A stretch of 53,569 nucleotides of DNA from Thiomicrorhabdus cannonii (GCF_013391695.1 NZ_JACBGH010000013.1:1-53569); one strand, 5' to 3'; counted from the stretch's first letter, positions 37,747-48,167 are shown. Notes: generated from the sequence alone by a model not told the origin. A program made the numbers and translations.

Positions 37747-38550
37747 ATGTCAGCAGCAAAACCTTTAAACATCTACGGCACGGAACTCAATAGCCGCCTG
37801 CTGGTCGGCAGCGCGCTCTATCCGTCGCCACAAGTCATGCAGGACTCCATCAAGGCCTCCGGCGCGCAAATCGTGACCCTGTCGCTGAGCCGCCAGAACC
37901 CGCAGGCCAACGGCGGCGCCAGCTTCTGGGAGATGATTCAGTCGCTGGGTCTGCATCTACTGCCCAACACCGCCGGTTGCCATTCCAGCAAAGAGGCGGT
38001 GAACATGGCGAAAATGAGCCGCGAACTTTTCCAGACCGACTGGGTCAAGCTGGAACTGGTCGGCGACGACTACAATCTGCAGCCCGATCCGATCGAACTG
38101 GTCAAGACCACCGAAATCCTCTTGAACGACGGCTTCAAGGTGCTGCCCTACTGCACCGACGACCTGGTCATCGCCCGCCACCTGATCGAGCTTGGCTGTA
38201 AAGTCATTATGCCGTGGGGCTCGCCGATCGGCACCGGCAAGGGGCTGCTAAACCCTTACGCGTTGCAGGCCATCCGCGACCGCTTCCCGGAAGTCACCCT
38301 GATTGTCGACTCCGGCATCGGCAAACCGTCGCACGCCATTCAGGCGTTAGAGATGGGCGTGGATGCGATTCTGCTGAACACCGCCATCGCCCACGCCCAC
38401 CAACCGGTGAAAATGGCGCAGGCCTTCGCCAAGGCGATCGAAGCCGGTCGCTTGGCGTACGAAGCGGGGCCGATGTCTGAGCGCTCCACAGCGAGCCCGA
38501 GCACGCCGACGTTGGATCAGCCTTTCTGGCATCAGGTCAATGTGGGATAA
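37747..38550 (+). CDS. thiG: Thiazole synthase ThiG
   Basis: 267 residues. Condenses 1-deoxyxylulose 5-phosphate, dehydroglycine (from ThiO) and ThiS thiocarboxylate into the thiazole phosphate. TIM-barrel motifs [35 protein letters not shown] (imine-forming Lys), [11 protein letters not shown] and [28 protein letters not shown]. Sits between thiS and thiDE. Confidence 0.97.
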   Translation: MSAAKPLNIYGTELNSRLLVGSALYPSPQVMQDSIKASGAQIVTLSLSRQNPQANGGASFWEMIQSLGLHLLPNTAGCHSSKEAVNMAKMSRELFQTDWVKLELVGDDYNLQPDPIELVKTTEILLNDGFKVLPYCTDDLVIARHLIELGCKVIMPWGSPIGTGKGLLNPYALQAIRDRFPEVTLIVDSGIGKPSHAIQALEMGVDAILLNTAIAHAHQPVKMAQAFAKAIEAGRLAYEAGPMSERSTASPSTPTLDQPFWHQVNVG

Positions 38551-38553
38551 AAC

Positions 38554-40074
38554 GTGGGAAACGCGATGATCAAAAACAAAAAACGCCCGATTCTCTGGAC
38601 GATTGCCGGCTCCGACTGCAGCGGTGGTGCCGGCATTCAGGCCGACGTCAAAACCGGCCATGCCCTCGGCATGGAAGTCTGTACGCTGATGACCGCCAAT
38701 ACGGTGCAGAACTCGCAGAAACTGGTCAGTGTTAACCCCGTGCCGGTTGAATTGTTGCAACAGCAAGTGGAAACCCTGCTGTCGGATAAACCGCCAGCGG
38801 CCATCAAAATCGGCATGTTGGCCAATAACGCCCAGCTGGACTGGCTGGTGAAAACCCTTAAAAGACTCAAACGACAACATCCCGATCTGGTGGTGGTCTG
38901 CGACCCGGTTATGAAAGCCAGCGTCGGCCAACACCTGATGGTCGAATCCCTGGCGGGGATGCTCTATGAAGACCTGCTGCAACTGGTCGACGTGGTCACC
39001 CCCAATCACTGCGAAGCGGCCGGCTTGGCGAGCGACTTCAATGAATCAAGTCCACCCTCGCAATGGGCAGCCGCCATGATCGATAAAGGCTGTCCTGCGG
39101 TGTTGATTACCGGGGGGCATTGCGAATCCGCCGATACCGTGACCGACGAGCTTTTTTGGGCGGAACACCATCTGGCATTGCATTCGCCGCGCGCACAGAC
39201 AGGTTACGGCCACGGCAGCGGCTGCAGCTTATCCACCGCACTGGCCAGTTTTCTGGCGCAGGGCACTCTGCTGCGCGACGCCTTTATTCAGGCGCAAGCC
39301 TTTATGAATAAGGCGTTTGCGCTGTGCCCGCAGGATTATTCGTATTACGGCGCGGTGATTCAGCCGACCTGGCCTGTTGAAAAGTCTTTTTATCCACAGG
39401 TTGTTATGAATGACGCCATGCACGCGGTGGCCGAAGCGGGTTTTCCCGAATTGGGCGTCCAAAAACTCGGGTTGTATCCGGTGGTGGATTCGGTTGAATG
39501 GCTAAAACGCTTGATGCCGCTCGGCTTGCAGATTATTCAACTTCGCCTTAAAAACCAAACCGAAGACGAATTGCGCGATGCCATTCAACAGGCGGTTGAG
39601 CTTGCCAGACAGCACCCGCAATGCCGTCTGTTTATCAACGACCACTGGCAACTGGCGATCGAATACGGCGCTTACGGCGTGCATCTCGGGCAGGAGGATT
39701 TGCAGGCGCTTTGCAAAGCGGAACTACAGACCATCCAGCAATCCGGCATCCGTTTGGGCATCAGCACGCACGGCGCTTACGAGTTTGTATTGTCGCAGCA
39801 GATCAAGCCGAGTTATCTTGCCATCGGCGCGATTTTCCCGACGCGCACCAAAGACATGACCGGGCAGATTCAAGGAGTGGATAATTTGCGCCATCTGCTG
39901 ACACTGCGCGACGCGCGCAACACACCAATCGTCGCCATCGGCGGCATTACGCTGGAGAATGCCGACAGCGTCATCGCCACCGGCGTCGACAGTATTGCCG
40001 TGGTGACGGCCATTACCGAAGCGGATGATTATCAAACCGCAGTAAGCGGCTTTCAGTCGAGGTTAAACGCCTAA
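38554..40074 (+). CDS. thiDE: Fused HMP-phosphate kinase / thiamine-phosphate synthase ThiDE
   Basis: 506 residues joining two normally separate enzymes. ThiD domain (~1-265): ILWTIAGSDCSGGAGIQADVKT, VCDPVMKASVG, ITGGHCE, GYGHGSGCSLSTALASFLA. Linker ~270-300. ThiE domain (~305-505): LYPVVDS, IIQLRLKNQTED, LFINDHWQLAIEYGAYGVHLGQED, LGISTHG, YLAIGAIFPTRTKDM, IVAIGGITLENA. It phosphorylates HMP-P and couples it to thiazole phosphate. GTG 38554 and ATG 38566 both have GGGA boxes; ATG 38566 fits ThiD homologs well. A degenerate dispersed repeat lies in the linker. Confidence 0.95.
   Translation: MGNAMIKNKKRPILWTIAGSDCSGGAGIQADVKTGHALGMEVCTLMTANTVQNSQKLVSVNPVPVELLQQQVETLLSDKPPAAIKIGMLANNAQLDWLVKTLKRLKRQHPDLVVVCDPVMKASVGQHLMVESLAGMLYEDLLQLVDVVTPNHCEAAGLASDFNESSPPSQWAAAMIDKGCPAVLITGGHCESADTVTDELFWAEHHLALHSPRAQTGYGHGSGCSLSTALASFLAQGTLLRDAFIQAQAFMNKAFALCPQDYSYYGAVIQPTWPVEKSFYPQVVMNDAMHAVAEAGFPELGVQKLGLYPVVDSVEWLKRLMPLGLQIIQLRLKNQTEDELRDAIQQAVELARQHPQCRLFINDHWQLAIEYGAYGVHLGQEDLQALCKAELQTIQQSGIRLGISTHGAYEFVLSQQIKPSYLAIGAIFPTRTKDMTGQIQGVDNLRHLLTLRDARNTPIVAIGGITLENADSVIATGVDSIAVVTAITEADDYQTAVSGFQSRLNA
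39367..39379 (-). repeat. Degenerate dispersed repeat in thiDE linker
   Basis: CAACAGGCCAGGT on the minus strand, one mismatch to CAACAGGCCGGGT, in the linker between the ThiD and ThiE domains. Confidence 0.55.
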
Positions 40075-40134
40075 TCCCGCCTATCAATCAGGCGCTCTCC
40101 ATTTAACAATGCAAACATGGCATTGACGTGGCTT

Positions 40135-40143
40135 TGCTATAAT
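40135..40143 (+). promoter_or_regulatory. Extended -10 promoter upstream of ldtD
   Basis: TGCTATAAT, a perfect extended -10 (TGnTATAAT), 31 bases before the ldtD ATG. No good -35; the TTGACG at 40123 is only 9 bases away and cannot pair with it. Confidence 0.55.
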
Positions 40144-40173
40144 CAATCAAAGCGTACGACCTTGGAGGTCGCC

Positions 40174-41808
40174 ATGACATGGCTGCTACATTCATTGCTT
40201 TTCTGCTGCGCCCTGCTGCTACAGATTCCGGCACAGGCGGCGTCAACGGAGATGCCTTTGAGCCTGGAGGCGATTCTGGCTCGCTCCGATGCCATGCCAT
40301 CCCCCAGCCCATTTGCCCATCCACAAGCATTGCGTGCCTTTTATCGGGCATGCCACTACCAGCCTGTCTGGCAGGCGCCGGCCATTGAAGCCCTGTTAAA
40401 CAGCCTTGACCAGCTTGAAGCCGACGGCCTCAACCCCGACAACCCACGCTACCATCGAACCGAATTGCGCGCCCTATTGGGCAAAGACACTTTAACGCCC
40501 AACGAGGAACTCCTTCTCAGCGACGCTTTTTTGGCGGCCGCGTACGACCTGTTCTATGGCGTGGCGTTTGCGAGTGATGCCAATACCGTCTTCTACGAGA
40601 GCGGCAAAAAATCGCTGGATTTGGGCAAAACCCTGCAAACGGCGCTTGAACAGGACAATATCACCTCCACACTGGCGGGTTTGCCCCCCAAGCATGGCTA
40701 CTATCAAAACCTCAAAAAGGCATTGCAGCGCTACCGTGCGTATGCGCAAGAAACCTCCTGGCACCACAATCCTGAAGACTATGCCGACCGCAATCTAGTC
40801 AGAGAGCGTCTGTTGATCACCGGCGACTATCCAAGCGATTGCCTGCAACAACAGCTGCGCTTGGACAACCCTCCTTCAGATTGGTGTTGGGATGCGAATT
40901 CTGCCGAGAAGGATGCCATGCTGGAACCCTCCATCAGACGTTTCCAGCAACGCCATGGTTTGCTGGTGGACGGCATCGTCGGCAAGCGGACCCGCAACGC
41001 CTTGGCGCAAAGCGCCGTAGAGTTGGTTGAACGGATCGAACTGAATCTGGAACGCTGGCGCTGGTATCGTACTTTGCCGGAGCGTTATCTGCTGGTGAAC
41101 ATTCCCGATTACACCTTGACGCTGATGCAGGATGCTTCCCCTTTAAACATGAAAGTCGTCGTCGGCAAGCAGAAACGCCCCACCCCGCTGATGGAGGACC
41201 AGATGGCCTATCTGGTGCTAAACCCCTACTGGCGCATTCCCAAAACCATCTTGCTGGAGGACGTATTGCCCAAACTTAAGTCCGGCAATCCCTATCTGCA
41301 ACGCAACCAAATCTCGGTGTTCAGCAGTGGCGACACCAAAGAACAGCAGCCGCTGAACGCGGAGTCGATCAACTGGCAGGCGATCGACGGCAACCAAATC
41401 CTCAACTATGTGTTTCGTCAGGAACCCGGCGAGAAAAATCCGCTCGGCAGGATCAAATTCATCTTTCCCAACAGCCAGGACATCTATATCCATGACACCT
41501 CCGAGCAGCATCTGTTCAAAAACAGCACCCTGATGGCCAGTTCAGGCTGCATCCGCGCCGAAAACGCGTTGCAACTGGCAACACAACTGCTCGCTTTTGA
41601 GAATCCGGAGATGGACAGCGTACAGCTGCAGGAGATGATTCAATCCGGAGAACAGCAGATTATCTGGCTGGAGCACAAAGTGCCGGTATTGGTTACCTAT
41701 CAAACCGCTTGGGCGGATGACAGCGGACAGCTGTTCCTGCGTCCGGACATCTACGAACTTGACGATAAGTTATTATCAGCCATAGAAAAACTTGAAATAC
41801 GGCCATAG
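40174..41808 (+). CDS. ldtD: L,D-transpeptidase, LdtD (YcbB) type
   Basis: 544 residues from ATG 40174 (GGAGG box). Signal peptide to about QAA-23. Order of domains as in E. coli LdtD: N-terminal scaffold, PG_binding_1 (RFQQRHGLLVDGIVGKRTRNAL, ~250-275), YkuD catalytic domain (~305-490) with HDTSEQHLF and the catalytic Cys459 in MASSGCIRAEN. Forms 3-3 (mDap-mDap) peptidoglycan crosslinks. The mepK-like gene follows after 51 bases, as ycbB-ycbK in E. coli. Confidence 0.92.
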   Translation: MTWLLHSLLFCCALLLQIPAQAASTEMPLSLEAILARSDAMPSPSPFAHPQALRAFYRACHYQPVWQAPAIEALLNSLDQLEADGLNPDNPRYHRTELRALLGKDTLTPNEELLLSDAFLAAAYDLFYGVAFASDANTVFYESGKKSLDLGKTLQTALEQDNITSTLAGLPPKHGYYQNLKKALQRYRAYAQETSWHHNPEDYADRNLVRERLLITGDYPSDCLQQQLRLDNPPSDWCWDANSAEKDAMLEPSIRRFQQRHGLLVDGIVGKRTRNALAQSAVELVERIELNLERWRWYRTLPERYLLVNIPDYTLTLMQDASPLNMKVVVGKQKRPTPLMEDQMAYLVLNPYWRIPKTILLEDVLPKLKSGNPYLQRNQISVFSSGDTKEQQPLNAESINWQAIDGNQILNYVFRQEPGEKNPLGRIKFIFPNSQDIYIHDTSEQHLFKNSTLMASSGCIRAENALQLATQLLAFENPEMDSVQLQEMIQSGEQQIIWLEHKVPVLVTYQTAWADDSGQLFLRPDIYELDDKLLSAIEKLEIRP

Positions 41809-41859
41809 CGTTCTTATCTTATAATGCAACGAAGAGAGTAGAAGCAAAAGGATGATGTT

Positions 41860-42426
41860 ATGAGTCTTAAACATGCCGAACACAACCCGATCAACCGCAG
41901 AACATTTCTGAAACTGGGCATTGCCGGCGCAACTGCGGCCACGCTCGTGCCGAGTTCGGTATTTGCCAAATCGGTTGAAGAGCGGCATCGCAGCATCGCC
42001 CTGTACAACCTGCATACCGGCGAATCCATCAAAACCACCTATTGGGAAGATGGCGTTTACCATGCCGAAGCGTTGCAGGAACTCAATCAGCTGCTGCGCG
42101 ACCACCGCAACAATGAACTGCACGCTATCGACATGAAGCTGTTTGATTTATTGCATAAAATCCAGCAACGCAGCGGCAGTAAAAAAGCCTTTCACGTGAT
42201 TTCCGGCTACCGTTCGCCGCAAACCAACGCCCTGCTGCACAACACCACCCATGGCGTCGCGACAAAAAGCCTGCATATGCAGGGCAAAGCCATCGACATC
42301 CGCCTGCCCGGCTTCCAGCTCGAAGACCTCAGAAAAGTCGCGATGCGTGAAAAAGTCGGCGGGGTCGGTTTTTATCCCAAATCCAATTTCGTGCATGTCG
42401 ATACCGGCCGCGTGCGTTACTGGTAA
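41860..42426 (+). CDS. mepK: Murein endopeptidase MepK (YcbK/DUF882) type
   Basis: 188 residues. Tat signal NRRTFLKLGIAGATAATLVP. DUF882/M15-like fold with SGYRSPQTNALLH, the zinc ligands of SLHMQGKAIDIRL (His, Asp) and VHVDTGRVRYW (His). In E. coli MepK cuts 3-3 crosslinks, the bonds LdtD makes. Adjacent to ldtD on the same strand, it looks like a matched make/cut pair. Converges with the cnoX-like gene 3 bases downstream. Confidence 0.9.
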   Translation: MSLKHAEHNPINRRTFLKLGIAGATAATLVPSSVFAKSVEERHRSIALYNLHTGESIKTTYWEDGVYHAEALQELNQLLRDHRNNELHAIDMKLFDLLHKIQQRSGSKKAFHVISGYRSPQTNALLHNTTHGVATKSLHMQGKAIDIRLPGFQLEDLRKVAMREKVGGVGFYPKSNFVHVDTGRVRYW

Positions 42427-42429
42427 TGA

Positions 42430-43296
42430 TTACGCTACGGCGTTCCCCAAACGTAAACGATATTGCTGCACCAGATCGGGTTCGCTCGTCGCCAACATCG
42501 CAAACAGGTTCACAATCATCTCGCGCGCCGCACCTTCCTTGTAGGTCGGTTCCTGCTCGAAAATAGCAAACAGACACTCCAGTGCGCCCTGATAATCAAA
42601 TTCCGCCACCAAGCAGACCGCCAAATCGAAATAGGCATCAAAATCCAACGGATTCTGATCCAATCGTGCCAGTAGCGCCTGCTTGCCGGGGGTTTTCGCC
42701 GCCAAGTCCTTGAAGGTGATCTGCCCGATCAGCGCCTTGCCGGTATCGCTGCCGCGATCCTTTTCCGGCAAACGGTTAAACAGCGATTTCGCCTGTTCCA
42801 ATTCGCCGATATCCAGCATCACCTGCACCATATCCATCGCCACGCGGGTATTGCCCGGGTCGCTCTGAATGGCCTGCGTCAGCAGTTGAATCGCACCGGC
42901 AATATCGCCCGCCAAATGCTTGTGACGCGCCTGCTCGCGCATCTCCTCCGATGGTCGCGAAATACCGAGGCTTTTCAGCATCTCCGCTATCTCGTCCTTT
43001 TGCATCAGGCCTTCTTCGCTGCGCACCACATTCGTATCCTTGAATACTTTCAGCGTCGGAATGTTTTTAATCTGATACTGCTCGACCAGTTCGGGCTGTT
43101 CGTCTATGTCCACCTTGGCAAAAATAAACTGCCCCTTAAAATCCTCGGCAAATTCAGTCAACTGATTTTCCAGTGCAATGCTCGGACCGGAATAGACCCC
43201 CATAAACTCCACAATGACCGGCAGCTTATAGGAGTTCATCAACACCAACTCATTGAATCGTTTGGCATTTACTTCAAACACATATGGATTATTCAC
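42430..43296 (-). CDS. cnoX: CnoX (YbbN)-like thioredoxin-fold/TPR protein without redox cysteines
   Basis: 288 residues. N-terminal thioredoxin fold (~1-110: VIVEFMGVYSGPS, FAKVDIDEQPELVEQYQIKNIPTL) and C-terminal TPR-like domain (~120-288), the layout of CnoX, a chaperone that protects clients from oxidative aggregation and hands them to GroEL. Where thioredoxin has WCGPC this protein has YSGPS (residues 35-39): both Cys positions are Ser. E. coli CnoX also departs from WCGPC but keeps a Cys. A redox-independent holdase role is inferred. Confidence 0.88.
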   Translation of the reverse strand: MNNPYVFEVNAKRFNELVLMNSYKLPVIVEFMGVYSGPSIALENQLTEFAEDFKGQFIFAKVDIDEQPELVEQYQIKNIPTLKVFKDTNVVRSEEGLMQKDEIAEMLKSLGISRPSEEMREQARHKHLAGDIAGAIQLLTQAIQSDPGNTRVAMDMVQVMLDIGELEQAKSLFNRLPEKDRGSDTGKALIGQITFKDLAAKTPGKQALLARLDQNPLDFDAYFDLAVCLVAEFDYQGALECLFAIFEQEPTYKEGAAREMIVNLFAMLATSEPDLVQQYRLRLGNAVA

Positions 43297-43421
43297 ACTT
43301 TTCCCTTACTTAAGTGGTTTAGGACATTATAAGGAGGATCGCAATAAAGGTAATTTGGATTTGTTAGGGTCAATATAAGCATCTGTTAATGAACTGCAAC
43401 AAAACGCCAAAATCCGGGCAT

Positions 43422-43458
43422 AAAAAAACCAGCAGGCCGGGTGTCGGCAATGCTGGTT
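43422..43458 (-). terminator. ileS-lspA operon terminator containing a dispersed repeat
   Basis: AACCAGCA (43427-43434) pairs with TGCTGGTT (43451-43458); on the minus strand the hairpin is followed by seven T. GCAGGCCGGGT (43432-43442, +), a near copy of the dispersed repeat, makes part of the stem and loop. 24 bases after the lspA stop. Confidence 0.85.
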
Positions 43459-43481
43459 CCATGATGACGTCCGCGCCGGGC

Positions 43482-44006
43482 TTACTGGGCGTTCTGTCGT
43501 GCTTTTTCCGCTCGCGGCTTTAAAATCAGCTCGCTTAAAATCAACAGGCCGGCTCCCACGGTAATGGCGATATCGGCGACGTTAAAGGTGGCGTAATGCC
43601 ATGCGCCGATGTAGAAATCCACAAAATCGGTCACACGGCCTTCCACCACGCGGTCAATCAGATTACCGAGCGCGCCGCCGAGAACCAGATTGATGCCCCA
43701 GGTTTCCACCGTCAGACGATTCGGCAGCTTTTTCAACCAGGCAATCAGAATCGCACTCACCACCAGCGCCAATCCGCTGAAAAACCAGCGCTGCCAACCG
43801 CCCATCTCCGCCAAGAAACTAAAGGCAGCACCGTAGTTGTAGACCAGCGTCCAGTTCAGATGCGGCAGCACCGCCAGCGGTTCGCCCAGCGTCAGACTGC
43901 CCACCGCCCAGACTTTGCTCAACTGGTCGATGACAATCACCGCCAGCGCCAACCACAGGGTACGCATGGCCGTCTGACGCATGGTACGGTCGATGCGGTT
44001 AGGCAT
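43482..44006 (-). CDS. lspA: Lipoprotein signal peptidase
   Basis: 174 residues from ATG 44006, overlapping the ileS stop by 8 bases. Aspartic protease that cuts prolipoprotein signal peptides in the inner membrane. Four helices; [39 protein letters not shown] and [11 protein letters not shown] contain the conserved Asn and the two catalytic Asp. A longer open frame upstream lies within ileS and is not used. A degenerate dispersed repeat lies near the 3' end. fkpB and ispH, often next in gammaproteobacteria, are absent here. Confidence 0.96.
   Translation of the reverse strand: MPNRIDRTMRQTAMRTLWLALAVIVIDQLSKVWAVGSLTLGEPLAVLPHLNWTLVYNYGAAFSFLAEMGGWQRWFFSGLALVVSAILIAWLKKLPNRLTVETWGINLVLGGALGNLIDRVVEGRVTDFVDFYIGAWHYATFNVADIAITVGAGLLILSELILKPRAEKARQNAQ
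43551..43562 (+). repeat. Dispersed repeat near copy in lspA
   Basis: TCAACAGGCCGG then CT, one mismatch in the 14-base core, near the 3' end of lspA. Confidence 0.6.
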
Positions 44007-46827
44007 AGTGACGCACCTCACCCTCACCGGCGACGTTGTCGATACAACGCTGGCACAGTTCAGGATGTTCGGCATTATGCCCGACCTCTTCGCGGTGGTG
44101 CCAGCAGCGCGCGCACTTCGGTTTTTCGGTGGCATTGGCGGCGATCCACAGCCCTTTCATTTCCGATTCCACCGCATTGCCGGCTTTCTCGCCCAGCGGT
44201 TTGACGGCGGCATAAGAGGTAATCAACACAAAACGCAACTCATCATCCAGCGCATGAATCGCATCGTAAAGCTCGCCTTCGCAATACAAGGTCACTTCGG
44301 CGGTCAGCGAACCCTTGATCACCTTGTCGTTACGCAGCTGTTCCAACTGCTTGGCCACCGCCGAGCGCACCTCCATCATGCGTTCCCAGTAGGCCGAGTT
44401 CATCGCAGTCGACTCGTCAAGTGCCGTTAAGCCCTGATACCATTCGGCCACAAACACCGTCGGCGCACGCTCGCCCGGCAGCGCCTGCCAGATTTCTTCG
44501 GCAGTGAAGCTCAGAATCGGCGCCATCCAGCGCGTCATCGCCTCGACGATATGGTACATCGCCGTCTGTGCCGAGCGGCGCGCCAGCCCATCGGTCTTAC
44601 AGGTGTACTGACGGTCTTTGATGACATCCAGATAGAACGAACCCAGCTCCACCGAGCAGAAATGCGTCACCGCCTGCGAAATCGCATGGAAGTTGTAGCT
44701 CTCATAGGCTTCGATAATCTCCTGCTGCAACTTGGCCGCATGGCCGACCGCCCATTTGTCCAGCGGCAACAGGTCTTCATACGCCACCGCATCGGCCAGC
44801 GGATTAAAACCATTGATGTTAGCCAGCAGGAAGCGCGCGGTGTTGCGCACACGGCGATACGCATCGGCGGTACGGCTGATGATCTCATCGGAGACCGTCA
44901 TCTCATAACGGTAATCGGCCTGCGCGATCCACAGACGCAGAATATCCGCGCCGTATTTATTGGCGATTTCCTGCGGCGCGACCACATTGCCTTTGGACTT
45001 GGACATCTTCTTGCCGTCCTTGTCCACGGTAAAGCCGTGCGTCAGCACCTGCTTGTAAGGCGCATGATCACCCGTCGCCAATGCAGTCAGCAGTGACGAC
45101 TGGAACCAGCCGCGGTGCTGGTCGGAACCTTCCAGATACAAATCGGCAGGTGAATACAATTCGTCGCGCTGATCCAGAACCGTATAGTGAGAAATTCCCG
45201 AATCGAACCAGACATCCAGGATGTCCTGCACCTTCTCGTAATCGCTGGCTTCATCACCCAACAACGTCGCCGCATCCAGGTCATACCAGGCGTCGATGGA
45301 GTTCTGTTCCACCAGTTTGGCGACGGCTTCCATCAACTCCACGGTGCGCGGATGCATCTCGCCAGTGACCTTATGCACGAAAATCGTAATCGGCACACCC
45401 CAGAAACGCTGGCGCGAAATACACCAGTCCGGACGCCCGTCGATCATGCCTTCGATACGGTTTTGACCCCATTCCGGAATCCACTGCACTTTTTTGATTT
45501 CGCCCATCGCTTTTTCGCGCAGGCCGGCTTCGGTCATGGAGATAAACCATTGCGGCGTGGCACGGAAAATCAGCGGCGTCTTGGTACGCCAGCAGTGCGG
45601 GTAACTATGCTCAATCACTTCAATATGCAACAGTGCCTGGTGCTCTTTCAACACCTCGATCACATGGTCGTCGGCTTTAAGCACGTTTTCGCCTTCAAAA
45701 ATCGGCGTGCCGGCCACATAGTTGCCGGAACCGTCCACCGGGCAATCAACCTCCAGATCGTATTTCAGACCGACCGCAAAGTCTTCCTGACCGTGACCCG
45801 GCGCGGTATGCACACAGCCGGTACCGGCGTCGGTGGTGACGTGCTCACCCAGAATCAGCGGCACAATGCGCTCATAGAACGGATGACGCAGACGAATCAG
45901 CTCAAACTGCTCGCCGCGGCCGTAAGCCACCACGTTGTATTTGTCGAAGCCCCAACGCGCCATGGCATCCTTGACCATCGCTTCGGCCAGAAACAGACGC
46001 TCAGGCCCGTGCTCGCCTTCCACCTGCACCAGTGCATATTCCAGCTCGGGATTGATCGAAACCGCCTGGTTGGCCGGCAGCGTCCAAGGCGTCGTGGTCC
46101 AGATCACTACCGAAATCGGGCCTTCGCCCGTGTGGTTTTCCACATGATGGCAGCGTTTGAAGAACGCTTCTTCATCCACGACCTTGAAACGCACGTCGAT
46201 CGACTTGGAACGCTTCATCTCGTATTCCACTTCGGCTTCCGCCAAGGCCGAATGCCCGCCCACCGACCAGTAAACCGGCTTGGTGCCCTTCACCAGATGG
46301 CCGTTCTCGATGATCTTCGCCAAAGCGCGGATTTCGTTGGCCTCGAATTTGAAATCTTTGGTCAGATACGGATTTTCCCAATCCGCCATGACACCCAGAC
46401 GCTGGAAATCGGCCATCTGCCCTTCGACCTGCTCCTGCGCATAGTCGCGGCACGCCTGACGGAAATCGGTGGCATTGATCTTCTGCCCGACCTTGCCTTT
46501 CTGTTTTTCCACATTCAACTCGATCGGCAAACCGTGGCAGTCCCAACCCGGCACAAACGGCGCATCAAAACCGCTCAATCCCTTGGACTTGACGATCATG
46601 TCTTTCAACACCTTGTTCACGGCGTGGCCGATGTGAATGTTACCGTTGGCGTACGGCGGGCCGTCGTGCAGAATGAATTTAGGACGACCGGCCATGTGTT
46701 CGCGTACGGTCTTGTACAGATTCATCTGCTGCCAGGCAGCGACCTGCTCGGGCTCACGGCTCGGCAGATTGCCGCGCATCGGGAAATCGGTTTCAGGAAG
46801 GTTCAGGGTCGGTTTGTAATCTGTCAT
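43999..46827 (-). CDS. ileS: Isoleucyl-tRNA synthetase
   Basis: 942 residues, close to E. coli (938). Class I synthetase charging tRNA-Ile, with an editing domain in the middle. HIGH motif at 65-68 ([10 protein letters not shown]), CP1 editing region with [17 protein letters not shown] in [14 protein letters not shown]-terminal zinc ribbon with [12 protein letters not shown] and CQRC. Precedes lspA in the conserved murJ-ribF-ileS-lspA cluster. Confidence 0.98.
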   Translation of the reverse strand: MTDYKPTLNLPETDFPMRGNLPSREPEQVAAWQQMNLYKTVREHMAGRPKFILHDGPPYANGNIHIGHAVNKVLKDMIVKSKGLSGFDAPFVPGWDCHGLPIELNVEKQKGKVGQKINATDFRQACRDYAQEQVEGQMADFQRLGVMADWENPYLTKDFKFEANEIRALAKIIENGHLVKGTKPVYWSVGGHSALAEAEVEYEMKRSKSIDVRFKVVDEEAFFKRCHHVENHTGEGPISVVIWTTTPWTLPANQAVSINPELEYALVQVEGEHGPERLFLAEAMVKDAMARWGFDKYNVVAYGRGEQFELIRLRHPFYERIVPLILGEHVTTDAGTGCVHTAPGHGQEDFAVGLKYDLEVDCPVDGSGNYVAGTPIFEGENVLKADDHVIEVLKEHQALLHIEVIEHSYPHCWRTKTPLIFRATPQWFISMTEAGLREKAMGEIKKVQWIPEWGQNRIEGMIDGRPDWCISRQRFWGVPITIFVHKVTGEMHPRTVELMEAVAKLVEQNSIDAWYDLDAATLLGDEASDYEKVQDILDVWFDSGISHYTVLDQRDELYSPADLYLEGSDQHRGWFQSSLLTALATGDHAPYKQVLTHGFTVDKDGKKMSKSKGNVVAPQEIANKYGADILRLWIAQADYRYEMTVSDEIISRTADAYRRVRNTARFLLANINGFNPLADAVAYEDLLPLDKWAVGHAAKLQQEIIEAYESYNFHAISQAVTHFCSVELGSFYLDVIKDRQYTCKTDGLARRSAQTAMYHIVEAMTRWMAPILSFTAEEIWQALPGERAPTVFVAEWYQGLTALDESTAMNSAYWERMMEVRSAVAKQLEQLRNDKVIKGSLTAEVTLYCEGELYDAIHALDDELRFVLITSYAAVKPLGEKAGNAVESEMKGLWIAANATEKPKCARCWHHREEVGHNAEHPELCQRCIDNVAGEGEVRHYA

Positions 46828-46902
46828 GATTTCGCTTCTTTGTTAATCAAGACTCTCGCCTTGGTCACTCGTTAAAACTGTTAAAACTATTCGGTCTTTT
46901 TA

Positions 46903-47052
46903 AACCACAGAGAGCACGAAGAACACGAAGTTTTCCAGCGGTCGCCCACTTTGCGTTCAGTCAACGTCGGTTGTCATTAAACACAAACTGGACTTCAAAT
47001 CAGGCTTTTACTTGGCCATTGAATCTTCGTGTTCTTCGTGCACTTCGTGGTT
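46903..47052. repeat. Inverted-repeat element, CCACAGAGAGCACGAAG variant
   Basis: Arms 46903-46930 and 47025-47052 pair with three mismatches in 28 and contain CACGAAGAACACGAAG, a sister form of the CCACAGAGRCACAGAG arms elsewhere. The 94-base centre has no ORF. It fills most of the ileS-ribF gap, 22 bases after the ribF stop. Confidence 0.85.
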
Positions 47053-47074
47053 AACTAGACATTCAATTTGTCGC

Positions 47075-48022
47075 TCAAGCACCCGCCAAGCCAAAATAGG
47101 CACGCGCCTCGGCCGCATCCTCGGCAATCTGCGCTTTCAGCGCTTCTAAGCCGTCAAACTTCATTTCCGCACGGATAAAATGCCGTAAGCTCACATCCAC
47201 ATGGCGGCCGTAAACCTCTTCGCTCCAGTCGAACAGATGCACTTCGATGGAGGGGCGGTGGCCGTTGACGGTCGGACGCACGCCGATATTCGCCACCCCC
47301 GGCCAGGGCCGGTCGGCCAGGCCGTCTACCGTCACCGCAAAAACGCCGGATACCGGCATCTGCAGGCGTTTGGGATTCAGATTCAGGGTTCTAAAGCCCA
47401 GCTTTCTGCCCAACTTTTGGCCGTGAATCACCCGGCCGCTGAACGTAAACGCATGTCCCAGCAGGCTTTCCGCTTCGGCCAAGTCCGGCTTGGCCAGCGC
47501 CTCGCGGATGCGCGTACTGCTGACACGGCTGTCTTCCACCGCAAAGGTCGGCCGTTCGCTGACGCTGAATCCCTTGAGTGCGCCCTGCTGCTGCAAAAAC
47601 GCGTAATTGCCTTGGCGTTTCGCGCCGAAATGGAAATCGTCGCCCACCACCAGATGTTTGACGCGCAGGCTCCGGCACAAAATACGTTCCACAAACTCTT
47701 CGGCTGTCAGCGCCGCAAAAGCGGCGTCAAACCGGATGCACACCACATAATCGATATGGGTTTGTGCAAACGCCTGCAATTTCTCGCGCAGATTCATCAG
47801 CCGCACCGGCGCCGCCGCAGGGTTGAAAAACTCCGTCGGCAGCGGCTCAAACAGCATCACCACACTCGGCAGGGCTTTGGCTTGGGCTTGGCGAATCACC
47901 TCCTGCAAAACCTGACGATGCCCGAGATGCACCCCGTCAAAATTGCCGATGGTCAGCACACAGCCATTCTGCAAAGCGGCTTTAAACGGTTCCAAATTGT
48001 GCAGGCCACGGATTAACTGCAT
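47075..48022 (-). CDS. ribF: Bifunctional riboflavin kinase / FAD synthetase
   Basis: 315 residues. Phosphorylates riboflavin and adenylates FMN. N-terminal FAD-synthetase domain (LTIGNFDGVHLGHRQVL nucleotidyl-transferase motif; VVGDDFHFGAKRQGN; SSTRIREAL), C-terminal kinase domain (GRVIHGQKLGRKLGFRTLNL, GVANIGVRPTV, VHLFDWSEEVYG). Supplies FAD for FccB and ThiO among others. Between murJ and ileS on the minus strand. Confidence 0.97.
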   Translation of the reverse strand: MQLIRGLHNLEPFKAALQNGCVLTIGNFDGVHLGHRQVLQEVIRQAQAKALPSVVMLFEPLPTEFFNPAAAPVRLMNLREKLQAFAQTHIDYVVCIRFDAAFAALTAEEFVERILCRSLRVKHLVVGDDFHFGAKRQGNYAFLQQQGALKGFSVSERPTFAVEDSRVSSTRIREALAKPDLAEAESLLGHAFTFSGRVIHGQKLGRKLGFRTLNLNPKRLQMPVSGVFAVTVDGLADRPWPGVANIGVRPTVNGHRPSIEVHLFDWSEEVYGRHVDVSLRHFIRAEMKFDGLEALKAQIAEDAAEARAYFGLAGA

Positions 48023-48167
48023 GGGTCCGATTATCTTCCGACTATCTTAGTGATTCGCTCTGTATCAGCTTGGATTGAATCGTGTGGATAAACGCCGAAT
48101 TATACCGCAGTTAAACGCCCGACTTCAGGCTAACTTTTTGTAAATCGGCCAAAAAAACCGCCGCCAA

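Noticed and set aside
40123-40143. TTGACG plus TATAAT as a sigma-70 promoter for ldtD
   Set aside because: The two boxes are only 9 bases apart; the TATAAT is better explained as an extended -10.
45187-46875. 562-codon open frame antisense to ileS, and similar frames antisense to thiC (34354-35973) and rlmL (28299-29792)
   Set aside because: Each lies opposite a well-conserved gene and encodes no known fold.
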